A DNA stretch of 64,000 nucleotides from contig NZ_JBJFZU010000003.1 in assembly GCF_045032955.1 (NCBI RefSeq), positions 248,001-312,000 on the forward strand, read 5' to 3'. Made by a program: the position numbers and the translations under genes. The notes under the pieces are model-generated. The model worked only from the letters and a program-made list of their open reading frames with translations, was not told the origin of the DNA and made no database searches. Shown piece by piece: positions 43,074-51,579 of this stretch. Each line of letters opens with the position of its first letter. Position 1 is the first letter of the stretch. The DNA is from Ornithinicoccus sp045032955 (GTDB lineage Bacteria > Actinomycetota > Actinomycetes > Actinomycetales > Dermatophilaceae).

Positions 43074-44711
43074 TCAGACGGCAACCTCTCCGCACAGGTG
43101 CACGGCCAGTCCCAGCCGCTCGAACAGCGCCGCCTTGGCGACCAGGGCGCGGTCCGCGCTCTCGGCGCCATCGGCATACGCGATCTGGACGTGGTTGGCC
43201 TTGTGCCGGGCCATGAACTGGTCGCGGTCCACGCCGTGGTGCACGACGTGCGCGATCGGCCACTCCGGGTTCGTCGCGTCCTTGCGGCGCTGCGTCTCCT
43301 CCTCCGGCAGCTCGACCACGGAGGCCCGGCCGATGTCCACGTGCAGCTCACCCGCCACCAGGTAGACCCGCGACCAGACCAGCTCGCCCGGCTTGCTGAC
43401 CCCGTTGATCGTCGCGCCACCGGCGGGGAAGAAGACGTTGCCCTGGCGCCAGCCCTCGGCACCGGCATACCCGTCGGCGAAGTGCGAGGGGGGGACCGAG
43501 CCGGAGATCTCGTAGACCCAGACGAACTGGTCCTCCCACTCCTGTCCCCAGCGCACGTCGTGCAGCGTGGTCGCCGGGTCCAGGCCCATCGCGGTCCACA
43601 CCCGGTTCGTCACCAGCGCGTCGATGGCGGCACCCTCGTCGACCTCGTTGAAGTGCGGCAGCGGCGCACCCTCGTAGAGCACCCGCGAGCCGTCACGGCT
43701 GGTGACCGGCGGCCGCGCCACGTTGTTGAGGATGCCCTCAGCCAGGTCGGACGCGGGCGAGAGGTCCTTGAGCCCCTGCTGGTACTGGATGCCCACGGCG
43801 TCCAGCCCGAAGTCGTCGCTGATCCGCAGCGCCGCGACATACATCTTGTACTGCCAGGTCAGCTGCTCCTCGGTGAGCTCGGTGTCCGGGTCGGTGCCGG
43901 TCCGGAAGGTCATCCCCGCCTCGGTCAGCCAGCTTCCCACCGCGGCCGCCTCCTCCTCGGGAACCCTGTTCATCTCCGCCCACAGGGCGCTCTGGCTGAG
44001 CCGCTCCTTGTAGATCCCGATCGGGTTGAGGATCTCGTCGTCGATGATCCCGTTGTACATCCCCATGCAGCCCTCGTCGAAGACGCCGATGATCGCCTTC
44101 TCGTGCAGCAGCTGCTCGGCCAGGGCCACCCCGAGGTCACGCTCGGCGGAGGCGGGCAGCTCGGGCAGGTCGCGAACGTGGCTGGCGTCGTGCTCGATCG
44201 TCCCGGTGCGCAGCCAGATGGCCACCCCGTCCCGGAACCACGCGTCGGTCCCGTCGACCGTCCAGATCGTCGAGTAGTCCTTGCCCATCTTCGTCAGCCC
44301 GGCGTTCAGCCCCAGCAGCCCCACCAGTCCCGGCCACTGACCGGCGAAGTTCGCCACCGTCAGGATCGGCCCCTCGTGCGTGCGCAGCCCGGCCAGCACG
44401 TGGTGGCTGTACTGCCAGATGGCCTCGGCCACGATCAACGGCGCGGTCCGCGGGATCCCGGCGAAGACTTCCAGACCCATCCGCTGGCTGGAGATGAAGC
44501 CGTGCCCGGTCCCAGGATCCACCGGGTGAGCGCGCTGCACGGTCCAGCCCTGCTCGGTGAGCGCGTCGGCCAGGTACTGCTCGAGCTGCACCTGGGTCGG
44601 CCAGCCGGCGACGTTCGCGGACTCGCGCAGGTCGCCGCTGGCCACGAGGTATGCCGTCCGCTCGGGAGCGGTGGGAACGGTCGCCGGCGTCGGCATCAGG
44701 TAGGTGCTCAT
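43074..44711 (-). CDS. L-fucose/L-arabinose-isomerase-like protein
   Basis: 545 aa; AGGAGA precedes ATG 44711 by 6-7 nt. The fucose-isomerase fold is suggested by the length, GPILTVANFAGQWPGLVGLLGLNAGLTKMG, LPELPASAERDLG, FDEGCMGMYNGIIDDEIL (acidic metal ligands) and the C-terminal FFPAGGATINGV. Such enzymes convert aldoses to ketoses with Mn2+. It is the last gene of the Tct operon, one base beyond an FGGY kinase, so isomerase then kinase is the expected order of reactions. It is divergent from FucI, and the sugar is unknown. Confidence 0.78.
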   Translation of the reverse strand: MSTYLMPTPATVPTAPERTAYLVASGDLRESANVAGWPTQVQLEQYLADALTEQGWTVQRAHPVDPGTGHGFISSQRMGLEVFAGIPRTAPLIVAEAIWQYSHHVLAGLRTHEGPILTVANFAGQWPGLVGLLGLNAGLTKMGKDYSTIWTVDGTDAWFRDGVAIWLRTGTIEHDASHVRDLPELPASAERDLGVALAEQLLHEKAIIGVFDEGCMGMYNGIIDDEILNPIGIYKERLSQSALWAEMNRVPEEEAAAVGSWLTEAGMTFRTGTDPDTELTEEQLTWQYKMYVAALRISDDFGLDAVGIQYQQGLKDLSPASDLAEGILNNVARPPVTSRDGSRVLYEGAPLPHFNEVDEGAAIDALVTNRVWTAMGLDPATTLHDVRWGQEWEDQFVWVYEISGSVPPSHFADGYAGAEGWRQGNVFFPAGGATINGVSKPGELVWSRVYLVAGELHVDIGRASVVELPEEETQRRKDATNPEWPIAHVVHHGVDRDQFMARHKANHVQIAYADGAESADRALVAKAALFERLGLAVHLCGEVAV

Positions 44712-46405
44712 CAAGGTCTCCTGTCGGTGGTGCTCGGAAGGGGGGTGGAGTTCGGATCGCTGCTGGGAAGGGGGGTGCTGCGCTGCAGGTCGGCGAGGGT
44801 GTGCGCGATCTCGCGGGTCGCGGGGTAGAGGTCCCGGTAGGCGGCGTAGAGCCGGTCGTAGGTCTCCCGCGTGCTCGGGTCGTGCCGGACGACGACCTCG
44901 GTGGGGTTCCACGCGGTGATGTCGGGTGCGCCGCCGCTGTCGTCGCCGTCGCCGTCACTGTCACCGCTGCCGCTGCCGCTGCCGCTGCCGCTAGCCACCG
45001 CGGTCGCGGCCAACCAGGCGGCGCCGTAGCTGGCGCCGATGCTGGTGCGGCGCACGACCTGCTCCAACCCGGTGACGTCGCTGACGATCTGGGTCCACAG
45101 CCCGCCCTGGGTGCCGCCGCCGACGGCGACCACCCGGTCGATCGGGACCCCGGCCTCGCGCAGCGCCTCGACGTTGTGCCGGACCCCGAAGGCGGTGGCC
45201 TCCAGCATCGCCCGGTAGAGGTCGCCGCGGGTGTGCGACAGGGTCAGCCCGGCCAGCACGCCCCGGGCGTCCGGGTCCTGCACAGGGGTGCGTTCACCGG
45301 CGAAGTAAGGCAGCGCCAGCAGCCCGTGCGCACCGGCAGGGGAGAGCGCGGCCTCGGCCAGCAGCGTCTCGTAGGGCACGTCCCCGGCGAGCTCGCGCAC
45401 CCAGGCGGTCAGCGCCCCCGAGGTGGCCATCCCGCCGGCCAGGTTGAAGGTCCCGGGCAGCGCGCCGGTGGTGCCCCACATCACCGGTGAGGCCACCGGC
45501 GCGGTGCCGGTGGCGATGAGGAAGAGGGTGGTCCCGTACATCAGCATCAGGTCGCCCGGCTGCTGGGCGCCGACGCTCAGCGCCTCGGTCCAGGCGTCGA
45601 TGGTGCCGGCGACCACGGGTGTCCCCGCCGGGATCCCCGCCACCGGCTCCCTCATGGTGCCGACCTGCTCGGCGGGCCAGCGCAGCGGCGGCAGCTCCAG
45701 GTGCTCGGCGACCAGGGGCGCCCAGTCCGCGTGCCACTCCTGGGTATGCCGGTCCAGCAGCGGGGTGCACTGGCTCGCCGAGTGCCGGTCCAGCACGTAC
45801 TCGCCGGTCAGCCGGTAGGCCAACCAGGACGCGGGCATGAACAGCCGCCGCGCCCGGGCCCAGGCCTCCGGCTCGTGCTCGGCGACCCAGCGCAGCTTCG
45901 GGCCCACCGCCTGGGTGGTCAGGACGCTGCCCGAGCCCTCCATCACGACCTCCGGCCCGCCCAGCTGCTCGTGCAGCGAGATGATCTGCTCACCGGCCCG
46001 GGTGTCGACGCCGTAGAGGATCGCCGGGCGCACCGGTACGTCGTCCTCGTCGGTGAGCAGCACGCACGGGCCCATCCCGCTGACCCCCACCCCCAGCACG
46101 ACGAGGTCACCCGGCGTCGACGACCCGGCGGTCGGGGCGTCCCCCCGGGCATACCCGGGCCCCTGCGGCGCGTCCCCGGTGAGCTCCTCGGCGATCTGCC
46201 GGAACTCCTCCCACCAGAGCTCCCCGTCCATCTCCACCTGGCCCGGTGCGGGTCGCGAGACCCGGTGCTCGCGTACCGCGCTGCGCAGCACCTCGCCGTC
46301 GGGGGAGACGAGCACCCCCTTGCTGCTCGAGGTGCCGATGTCCACCCCGAGGTAGCAGGGAACCCCCGTCGCCGTGTCGTCCGTCGGGATGTCTCCTGCG
46401 GTCAT
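44711..46405 (-). CDS. FGGY-family carbohydrate kinase, xylulokinase-like
   Basis: 564 aa. N-terminal YLGVDIGTSSSKGVLVSPDGEV with GQVEMDGELWWEEFRQI is the xylulokinase/gluconokinase pattern; GTIDAWTEALSVGAQQPGDLMLMYGTT holds the likely base Asp. GVPIDRVVAVGGGTQGGLWTQIVSDVTG is the FGGY C-terminal signature. A Gly-Ser repeat and Asp-rich loop (about 470-490) interrupts the C-terminal domain and is encoded by a microsatellite. Its start overlaps the LacI stop and its stop shares a base with the isomerase start. Confidence 0.92.
   Translation of the reverse strand: MTAGDIPTDDTATGVPCYLGVDIGTSSSKGVLVSPDGEVLRSAVREHRVSRPAPGQVEMDGELWWEEFRQIAEELTGDAPQGPGYARGDAPTAGSSTPGDLVVLGVGVSGMGPCVLLTDEDDVPVRPAILYGVDTRAGEQIISLHEQLGGPEVVMEGSGSVLTTQAVGPKLRWVAEHEPEAWARARRLFMPASWLAYRLTGEYVLDRHSASQCTPLLDRHTQEWHADWAPLVAEHLELPPLRWPAEQVGTMREPVAGIPAGTPVVAGTIDAWTEALSVGAQQPGDLMLMYGTTLFLIATGTAPVASPVMWGTTGALPGTFNLAGGMATSGALTAWVRELAGDVPYETLLAEAALSPAGAHGLLALPYFAGERTPVQDPDARGVLAGLTLSHTRGDLYRAMLEATAFGVRHNVEALREAGVPIDRVVAVGGGTQGGLWTQIVSDVTGLEQVVRRTSIGASYGAAWLAATAVASGSGSGSGSGDSDGDGDDSGGAPDITAWNPTEVVVRHDPSTRETYDRLYAAYRDLYPATREIAHTLADLQRSTPLPSSDPNSTPLPSTTDRRP
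44964..44992 (-). repeat. CCGCTG hexanucleotide microsatellite in the FGGY kinase gene
   Basis: Four full copies and a partial fifth encode the Gly-Ser stretch on the minus strand. It is followed by GTCGCC-type repeats that encode Asp/Gly. Confidence 0.85.
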
Positions 46406-47400
46406 CGGGCGTCTCCTCCGGTCAGCAGGCGGGTCAACGGTTCGGGCGTCGTCGGGTCCAGCACCACCCGGCGGGGCTCGCCCGTCATGCCCTGCAGGCG
46501 CTCGACGAACATCTGCGCGGCCCGGACCCCCATCTCCCGGGGGCGCAGCGACATCGTCACCGCGCCGGGGACGTCCGAGGTGATGAACGGCAGGTCACCG
46601 ATCACGGAGACCTGCGGCGCGCCCCGTCCGGCTCCTGCGGACAGTGCTCGCAGCAGCCCTACCCCGACCATGTTGTTGGTGGCCACCACGGCGTCCGGCG
46701 GCTCGGGCAGGTCCAGCAGCTCGAGCATCGCGGTCCGCCCCCCGTCGACCCGGTAGGTGGCGTAGCGCAGCAGCTCCGGGTCCGGCGTGCAGCCGGCCGC
46801 GCTCAGGGCGTGGGCCCAGCCGTCGGCGCGGTCCCGCGCGGTGCTGGTCTCGTGCGGGCCGGTGATGCAGGCGACCCGGCGGTGACCCTGGGCGAGCAGG
46901 TGCTCGGTCGCGATCCGGCCCAGCGCGTGGTTGTCGAGCACCACGTGGTCCAGCGGGGCGTCCACCAGGCGGTCGATGACCACGATCGTGCGGCCCTTGC
47001 GCAGCAGCGGATCCAGCCGCGGCTCCGGCCCGGCTGGTGCCAGGATGAGCCCGGCCATCTGCTCCTGCGAGGCGACCTCGACGTAGCGCGCCTCCTTGGC
47101 GGGGTCGTCGTCGCTGTTGCACAGCACCAGCGACAGCCCGGCCTCCCGGGTGACGTCCTCCACCCCCCGGGCCACCGCGGTGAAGAACGGGTTCTCCACG
47201 TCCGGGACCACCAGGGCCAGCACGTCGCTGTAGCGGCGGCGCAGCGAGCGTGCCGTCCGGTCCATCGTGTAGTCGAGCTCGGCAGCGGCGAGCCGGACCG
47301 CCTCGGCCACCTCCTCGGAGACCGGTTTGCCGCTCAGCGCGCGGGAGACGGTGGCGGTCGAGACCCCGGCCAGGGTCGCCACCTGGGCCATCGTGGCCAT
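46402..47400 (-). CDS. LacI-family transcriptional regulator of the Tct operon
   Basis: 332 aa. HTH at the very N-terminus (MAQVATLAGVSTATVSRALSGKPVSEEV) and hinge, then an effector domain (LALVVPDVENPFFTAVARGVE, VVIDRLVDAPLDHVVLDNHALG, HRRVACITGP). ATGA overlap with the aldolase-family gene upstream and the kinase gene downstream places it inside the operon. It probably binds the paired TGCAATCGATTACA-type sites at 51411-51469. Confidence 0.93.
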   Translation of the reverse strand: MATMAQVATLAGVSTATVSRALSGKPVSEEVAEAVRLAAAELDYTMDRTARSLRRRYSDVLALVVPDVENPFFTAVARGVEDVTREAGLSLVLCNSDDDPAKEARYVEVASQEQMAGLILAPAGPEPRLDPLLRKGRTIVVIDRLVDAPLDHVVLDNHALGRIATEHLLAQGHRRVACITGPHETSTARDRADGWAHALSAAGCTPDPELLRYATYRVDGGRTAMLELLDLPEPPDAVVATNNMVGVGLLRALSAGAGRGAPQVSVIGDLPFITSDVPGAVTMSLRPREMGVRAAQMFVERLQGMTGEPRRVVLDPTTPEPLTRLLTGGDAR

Positions 47401-48269
47401 CAGCCGAGCCGTCGGACGGCATCCTCGATCAGCTGGCGGGTCGCGGCGTCCGGTGCCTCGATCGCCATCCGGGTGGAGGTGTCGGTGACGCCGAGCACCC
47501 GGTAGGCCTCCTTCATCCGGGCGATGTCGCCGGCGATGACGTCGCAGGCCTCGTCGACGTCCGCCTGGGCCCGCGCCCGCGCGTCGGCGTCGTCACCGTC
47601 GGCCGCGGCGGCTGCCGCCCGGAACGGCTTGGGCAGCACCGAGGAGACCCCGGACACGACGCCCTGGGCGCCGACCCCGGCGACGGCCAGGATGTCCCGG
47701 TCCGCGCCGGTGTAGATCTGGAAGTCGTCCGGCACCGCGCCCCGGTATGCCTGGAGCTGCTCCAGCGGCTCCTCGCTCACCTTCGCGCCGACCACGTTCG
47801 GGAGCTGCGCCAACCGGGCCATCAGCTCGGTGGAGACGCTGTTGCCGCTGCGCCGGGCGTAGGCATACACGAAGATGTCCAGGCCCTCCGAGGCCGCGTC
47901 CACGGTGCTGAAGAAGTCGAGCATCGCGGCGTCGGTGGCGGGCAGGTAGTACGGGGTGAGCAGGGCGATCTCGGTGGCCCCGGCGGCCCGGGCCTGCTCG
48001 ACCAGCTGCAGCACCTCGAAGACACTGGGCGCGCCGACGTGCACGATGACGCGCATCCGGTCGGCGAGGATCTCCATCGCGGCCTCCACGACCTGGCCGC
48101 GCTCGGCGACGGTGAGCGCCGCGAACTCGCCCGTGGTGCCCAGGATGAAGGCGCCCTCGTTCCCGGAGCGACCGATGTGCTCGAGGATGGCGCGCGAGCC
48201 CTCGAGGTCCAGCGACCCGTCGGGGTGGAAGGCGGTCGGGGTGGCGGTGATGATGCTGGGGCGCGTCAT
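47400..48269 (-). CDS. DHDPS/N-acetylneuraminate-lyase family aldolase
   Basis: 289 aa; AAAGGA precedes ATG 48269 by about 6 nt. TIM-barrel class I lyase: FILGTTGEFAALT (42-54, carboxylate-binding GTTGE), VYAYARR with the catalytic Tyr near 135-137, and Lys163 (GAKVSEE) as Schiff-base former. In DHDPS the second motif is YNxP, which is not kept, so a lysine-pathway role is unlikely. Family members split or join pyruvate and aldehydes, such as 2-keto-3-deoxy sugar acids. The context suggests sugar-acid breakdown. Confidence 0.85.
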   Translation of the reverse strand: MTRPSIITATPTAFHPDGSLDLEGSRAILEHIGRSGNEGAFILGTTGEFAALTVAERGQVVEAAMEILADRMRVIVHVGAPSVFEVLQLVEQARAAGATEIALLTPYYLPATDAAMLDFFSTVDAASEGLDIFVYAYARRSGNSVSTELMARLAQLPNVVGAKVSEEPLEQLQAYRGAVPDDFQIYTGADRDILAVAGVGAQGVVSGVSSVLPKPFRAAAAAADGDDADARARAQADVDEACDVIAGDIARMKEAYRVLGVTDTSTRMAIEAPDAATRQLIEDAVRRLG

Positions 48270-48270
48270 G

Positions 48271-49830
48271 TCAGTCCTTTCGGGACGGGGCGTCGGAAGA
48301 GGAGGTGTGATCCGTGGGTGAGGTCGCATCGACGGGTGAGGTCCGTCCGCGGCGCCGGGCGAGCAGCGAGCGCAGCACCGGCCAGAGCAGGGAGAGCACG
48401 GCCATCAGCAGCAGGCCGAGCGAGATCGGGCTCCACACCTCGAAGAACGAGCGGTTCCCGGACAGCACCAGGGTGCGGGCCAGGTTCTCCTCGGCGATCG
48501 GGCCCAGGATCAGGCCGAGGACGACCGGTCCGGCGGGGATGCCGACCCGCTTGAACACCAGCCCGATCAGCCCGAACAGCAGCATGGTGCCGACGGTGAA
48601 GACGTTGTTGCTGGTGGCGAAGGTGCCGACCACGCAGAAGATGAGGATGGTCGGCCACAGGATGTGGTTGGGCGTGTCCAGCAGCTTGACCATGCCGCGC
48701 AGCCGGGCCAGGCTCGCGACCAGCGAGATCAGGGTGGCCAGCACCATGATCGCCGCGATGCTGACCAACAGGTCGGGCTGCTCGGTGAACAGTCGCGGAC
48801 CGGGCTGCAGGCCCCATATCAGCATCGAGCCGATCATCACGGCCATCACCGAGTCACCCGGGATGCCGAGCGCCATGGTGGTGGTCAGCGAACCGCCGAG
48901 GGTCGCGCTGGAGGCGGTGTCCGAGGCGACCACGCCCTCGATGTTGCCCTTGCCGAAGGTGTCGCCTGTCGTGGACGCGCGGCGGGCGCGGTCCCAGCCG
49001 ATCAGCCCGGCGATGTCGCCGCCCGCGGCGGGCACCAGGCCGACCGCGGTGCCGACCCCGGCACCGATCCCGAACGGCTTGGCCGAACGGCGGATCTCGG
49101 CCCTGTTGGGCCACCAGCGGCCCAGCGACGAGATCGGCTTCACCTTGTGCTCGTGCGCGGTGAGCATCTGGTCGAAGAGCTCGGCGACGCCGAAGAGGCC
49201 GATGATGACCGCGATGAAGCTGAAGCCGTCCTGAGCGAGGTTGATGTTGCCGAAGGTGAAGCGGCTGTCACCGGTCGCGCTGTAGAGCCCTACGGTGCCG
49301 AGCAGCAGCCCGAAGGCACCGGCCAGGACGCCCTTGAGCATGGACCGGCTGGACACCCCGATCATCACGGTGAGGCCGAAGATGACCAGCGCGAACAGCT
49401 CGGGGGAGCGGAAGTAGTTGCGGGCCACCGTCGCCACCGGGATGGCGGCGACGACGAAGAGCACCATGCTGACCAGGATCGCCAGCGCCGAGACCAGCGC
49501 GGACATCGTCAGGGCCAGCCCCGCCTCTCCCTTCTTGGCCATCGGGTAGCCGTCGAAGGTGGTGGCGATGGAGGCCGGGGTGCCCGGGGTGTTGATGAGG
49601 ATGGCGGGGATCCGGTCGCCGAAGTTGGCGGCGACGTAGATGGTGAGCAGCACCGCCAGCCCGGGCACCGGGTCCATGGTCAGCGTGAAGCCGGCCGCGA
49701 GCGCGACCGCCATGGTGGCGGTGACCCCGGGGAAGGCGCCGACCAGCAGGCCCAGGAAGAGGCCGATGAGCATCGAGGTGGCGACCTCGAGGCTGAGCAG
49801 CGCGGTGAGCCCCTCGGCGACGGCGTTCAC
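48271..49830 (-). CDS. tctA: Tripartite tricarboxylate transporter, large permease TctA
   Basis: 519 aa from GTG 49830, which overlaps the TctB stop (GTGA). The long open frame upstream of that is a shadow. About twelve membrane segments; TctA hallmarks are VGAFPGVTATMAVALAAGF, INTPGTPASIATTFDGYPMAKKG and LVPAAGGDIAGLIGWDRARR. The C-terminal 35 residues are hydrophilic and Ser/Thr/Asp-rich. Na+- or H+-driven uptake of a carboxylate together with TctB and TctC. Confidence 0.95.
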   Translation of the reverse strand: MNAVAEGLTALLSLEVATSMLIGLFLGLLVGAFPGVTATMAVALAAGFTLTMDPVPGLAVLLTIYVAANFGDRIPAILINTPGTPASIATTFDGYPMAKKGEAGLALTMSALVSALAILVSMVLFVVAAIPVATVARNYFRSPELFALVIFGLTVMIGVSSRSMLKGVLAGAFGLLLGTVGLYSATGDSRFTFGNINLAQDGFSFIAVIIGLFGVAELFDQMLTAHEHKVKPISSLGRWWPNRAEIRRSAKPFGIGAGVGTAVGLVPAAGGDIAGLIGWDRARRASTTGDTFGKGNIEGVVASDTASSATLGGSLTTTMALGIPGDSVMAVMIGSMLIWGLQPGPRLFTEQPDLLVSIAAIMVLATLISLVASLARLRGMVKLLDTPNHILWPTILIFCVVGTFATSNNVFTVGTMLLFGLIGLVFKRVGIPAGPVVLGLILGPIAEENLARTLVLSGNRSFFEVWSPISLGLLLMAVLSLLWPVLRSLLARRRGRTSPVDATSPTDHTSSSDAPSRKD

Positions 49831-50399
49831 AGGGGGATCCTCAGCAGGACCCCGAACAGGCCGTAGGTCAGGGCGGCGGTGAGCACCGGGAAGAGCAGCA
49901 GCGACTGCCAGGTCCTGGCCCCGTAGAGCCAGGCGAGGGCCGCGAGCAGCAGGGCACTGGCATACGGGAAGACGCGCAGCTCGTAGCCGAGCAGCACCAC
50001 CTCGCGCAGCTCCCACACCGCGATGAAGGCGATCGTCAGCACCAGCGTCAGGCCCAGCTGCAGCGGGCCCCCCGAGCGGATCCGCTCCAGGTCGTCCCGC
50101 GGGTCGGCGGCCCGGAGCAGGACGATGACGAGGCGTCCGAGGGCGGCGGCCAGACCGGCTCCGGCGAGGAGGGTGGGCCAGAACCGGGCGTCGATCTGCC
50201 CGGGCCCCGCCTCCCGCCGGAGCTCGATCTGCTGGGCGAGCACGAGCGCCGTGCCCATGAGGACCGCCCCGGCGACCGCCACGGCGATCTCCATGGCGCG
50301 CGAGGGCGCCGGCGGGGTGTCGTCCGGTCCGGGCTGTTCCCCGACCATCTCTGTGCCGTCCACCGCCCTCGCGTCCACGGCGACGTGCTCGCTGCTCAT
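49827..50399 (-). CDS. tctB: Tripartite tricarboxylate transporter, small permease TctB
   Basis: 190 aa. A hydrophilic N-terminus (1-35) is followed by four hydrophobic segments (EIAVAVAGAVLMGTALVLA, FWPTLLAGAGLAAALGRLVI, LGLTLVLTIAFIAVW, LLFPVLTAALTYGLFGVLL). FWPTLLA and the final GLFGVLLRIPL fit the TctB family. It starts 2 nt after the TctC stop. Confidence 0.9.
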   Translation of the reverse strand: MSSEHVAVDARAVDGTEMVGEQPGPDDTPPAPSRAMEIAVAVAGAVLMGTALVLAQQIELRREAGPGQIDARFWPTLLAGAGLAAALGRLVIVLLRAADPRDDLERIRSGGPLQLGLTLVLTIAFIAVWELREVVLLGYELRVFPYASALLLAALAWLYGARTWQSLLLFPVLTAALTYGLFGVLLRIPL

Positions 50400-50401
50400 G
50401 C

Positions 50402-51367
50402 TCAGTCGCCCAGCAGGCCCTGGAAGGTGTCGAACTCGTCGTTGACGAACGAGCCGAACTCCTCGGAGTCGCGGTAGACGACGAGGTTGCCGGCGTTCTC
50501 CTGGAAGTCCTGGTAGGACTCGGTCTCGACGGCCTCGGCGACGGCCTCCTCGAGGGTGGCGGCGATCTCCTCGTCCACCTCGCCCTGGGTGTAGATGCCG
50601 CCCCAGCCGCCGAACTCGACGGCGGTGCCGACCTCCTCCTCGACGGTGGGCACGTCGGGCAGGTCGCGGTGCCGCTCGTCGTGCATGACGCCGAGGACCC
50701 GGACGGCGTCGCCCTGGGCGAGCGCCTCACCGGCACCGGAGACCGCGGCCTCGACCTCGCCGGAGGCGGCGGCCGAGACGGCGGTGGCCCCGCCGTCGTA
50801 GGCGACCGGGGCGAACTGGGTGCCGACGGCGTCGTTCATCCCGAGGGTGGCCGCCTCCCAGATCGAGCCGGCGCCGGAGTTGGCGACGCTGACCTCGCCG
50901 GCGGTGGCGGCGTCGACCAGGTCCTGCAGCGTCTCGTACTCGGAGTCGGCCGCGACGCTGATGACCCCGGGGGCCAGCATGATCTGACCGACGAAGGTGT
51001 AGTTCTCGGGCATCACGTCGGCGCCCTGGGTGGTGTTGAGCATGGCGATCTCCACCGGGCCGAAGCCGATGACGGTGCCGTCGGCCTCCTGGTCGGCGAC
51101 GTACTCCATGGCGATGGCGCCGGAGGCGCCGGGCATGTTCTCCGGGATCACGCTGACGCCGAGGATGTCCTCGAGCTCGGTGGCCAGCGCGCGGCTGGAC
51201 AGGTCCGAGCCACCGCCCGGGTCGGCCTGGATGATCAGCCGGATGTCGTCGGTGGGGTAGTCGGCCGCGTCGCCCTCGCCGTCGTCGGCCGGGGTGCACC
51301 CGGCAGCGGTGAGCGCGATGAGGGCGGCGCCGACCCCGAGGGTGCGGGGCATACGGGAAAGGGACAT
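50402..51367 (-). CDS. tctC: Tripartite tricarboxylate transporter, substrate-binding lipoprotein TctC
   Basis: 321 aa from ATG 51367, with AAAGGAG 8 nt upstream. Lipobox LTAAGC puts the anchor Cys near residue 24. Bug-family motifs: IRLIIQADPGGGSDLSSRALATELE, VIPENMPGASGAIAMEYVA, ANSGAGSIWEAATLGM and DLPDVPTVEEEVG. It is strongly acidic. First gene of the operon that also encodes the aldolase-family protein, LacI, kinase and isomerase, so its ligand is probably the starting sugar acid or sugar. Confidence 0.93.
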   Translation of the reverse strand: MSLSRMPRTLGVGAALIALTAAGCTPADDGEGDAADYPTDDIRLIIQADPGGGSDLSSRALATELEDILGVSVIPENMPGASGAIAMEYVADQEADGTVIGFGPVEIAMLNTTQGADVMPENYTFVGQIMLAPGVISVAADSEYETLQDLVDAATAGEVSVANSGAGSIWEAATLGMNDAVGTQFAPVAYDGGATAVSAAASGEVEAAVSGAGEALAQGDAVRVLGVMHDERHRDLPDVPTVEEEVGTAVEFGGWGGIYTQGEVDEEIAATLEEAVAEAVETESYQDFQENAGNLVVYRDSEEFGSFVNDEFDTFQGLLGD

Positions 51368-51410
51368 GGTCAGACTCCTTTGTGAGACCGGGCGGGATGT
51401 CCGGGATCGA

Positions 51411-51469
51411 GTGCAATCGATTACATGCAAGTGAACACGGGGTCACCGAAGCGATGTAATCGATTGCAC
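51411..51469 (-). promoter_or_regulatory. Paired LacI operators upstream of tctC
   Basis: Two 14-bp near-palindromes with a central CG, TGCAATCGATTACA (51412-51425) and TGTAATCGATTGCA (51455-51468), are mirror images; with flanks they give a perfect 16-bp inverted repeat. Their centres are 43 bp apart, about four helical turns, so one LacI tetramer could bridge them. The near site contains TGTAAT, a possible -10 on the minus strand. The rest of the 212-nt gap (51368-51579) shows no gene. Confidence 0.75.
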
Positions 51470-51579
51470 GTCACGGTATGCCGACCTTGCCCGGTCTGTC
51501 AACAGCGCCCCACCGGGCGCAGCGCGTGGGCCCTGCAGCAACCACAGGCGACGCTCGGTCGAGTATGGGGAGGCCCGGG

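Noticed and set aside
47400..48269. Lysine-pathway dapA
   Set aside because: The YNxP motif is absent and the gene is embedded in a Tct/sugar-kinase operon with its own LacI regulator.
49831..50736. 302-codon upstream extension of TctA
   Set aside because: It overlaps the TctB and TctC genes in another frame and is Arg/Ser-rich; GTG 49830 overlaps the TctB stop and starts a normal TctA.
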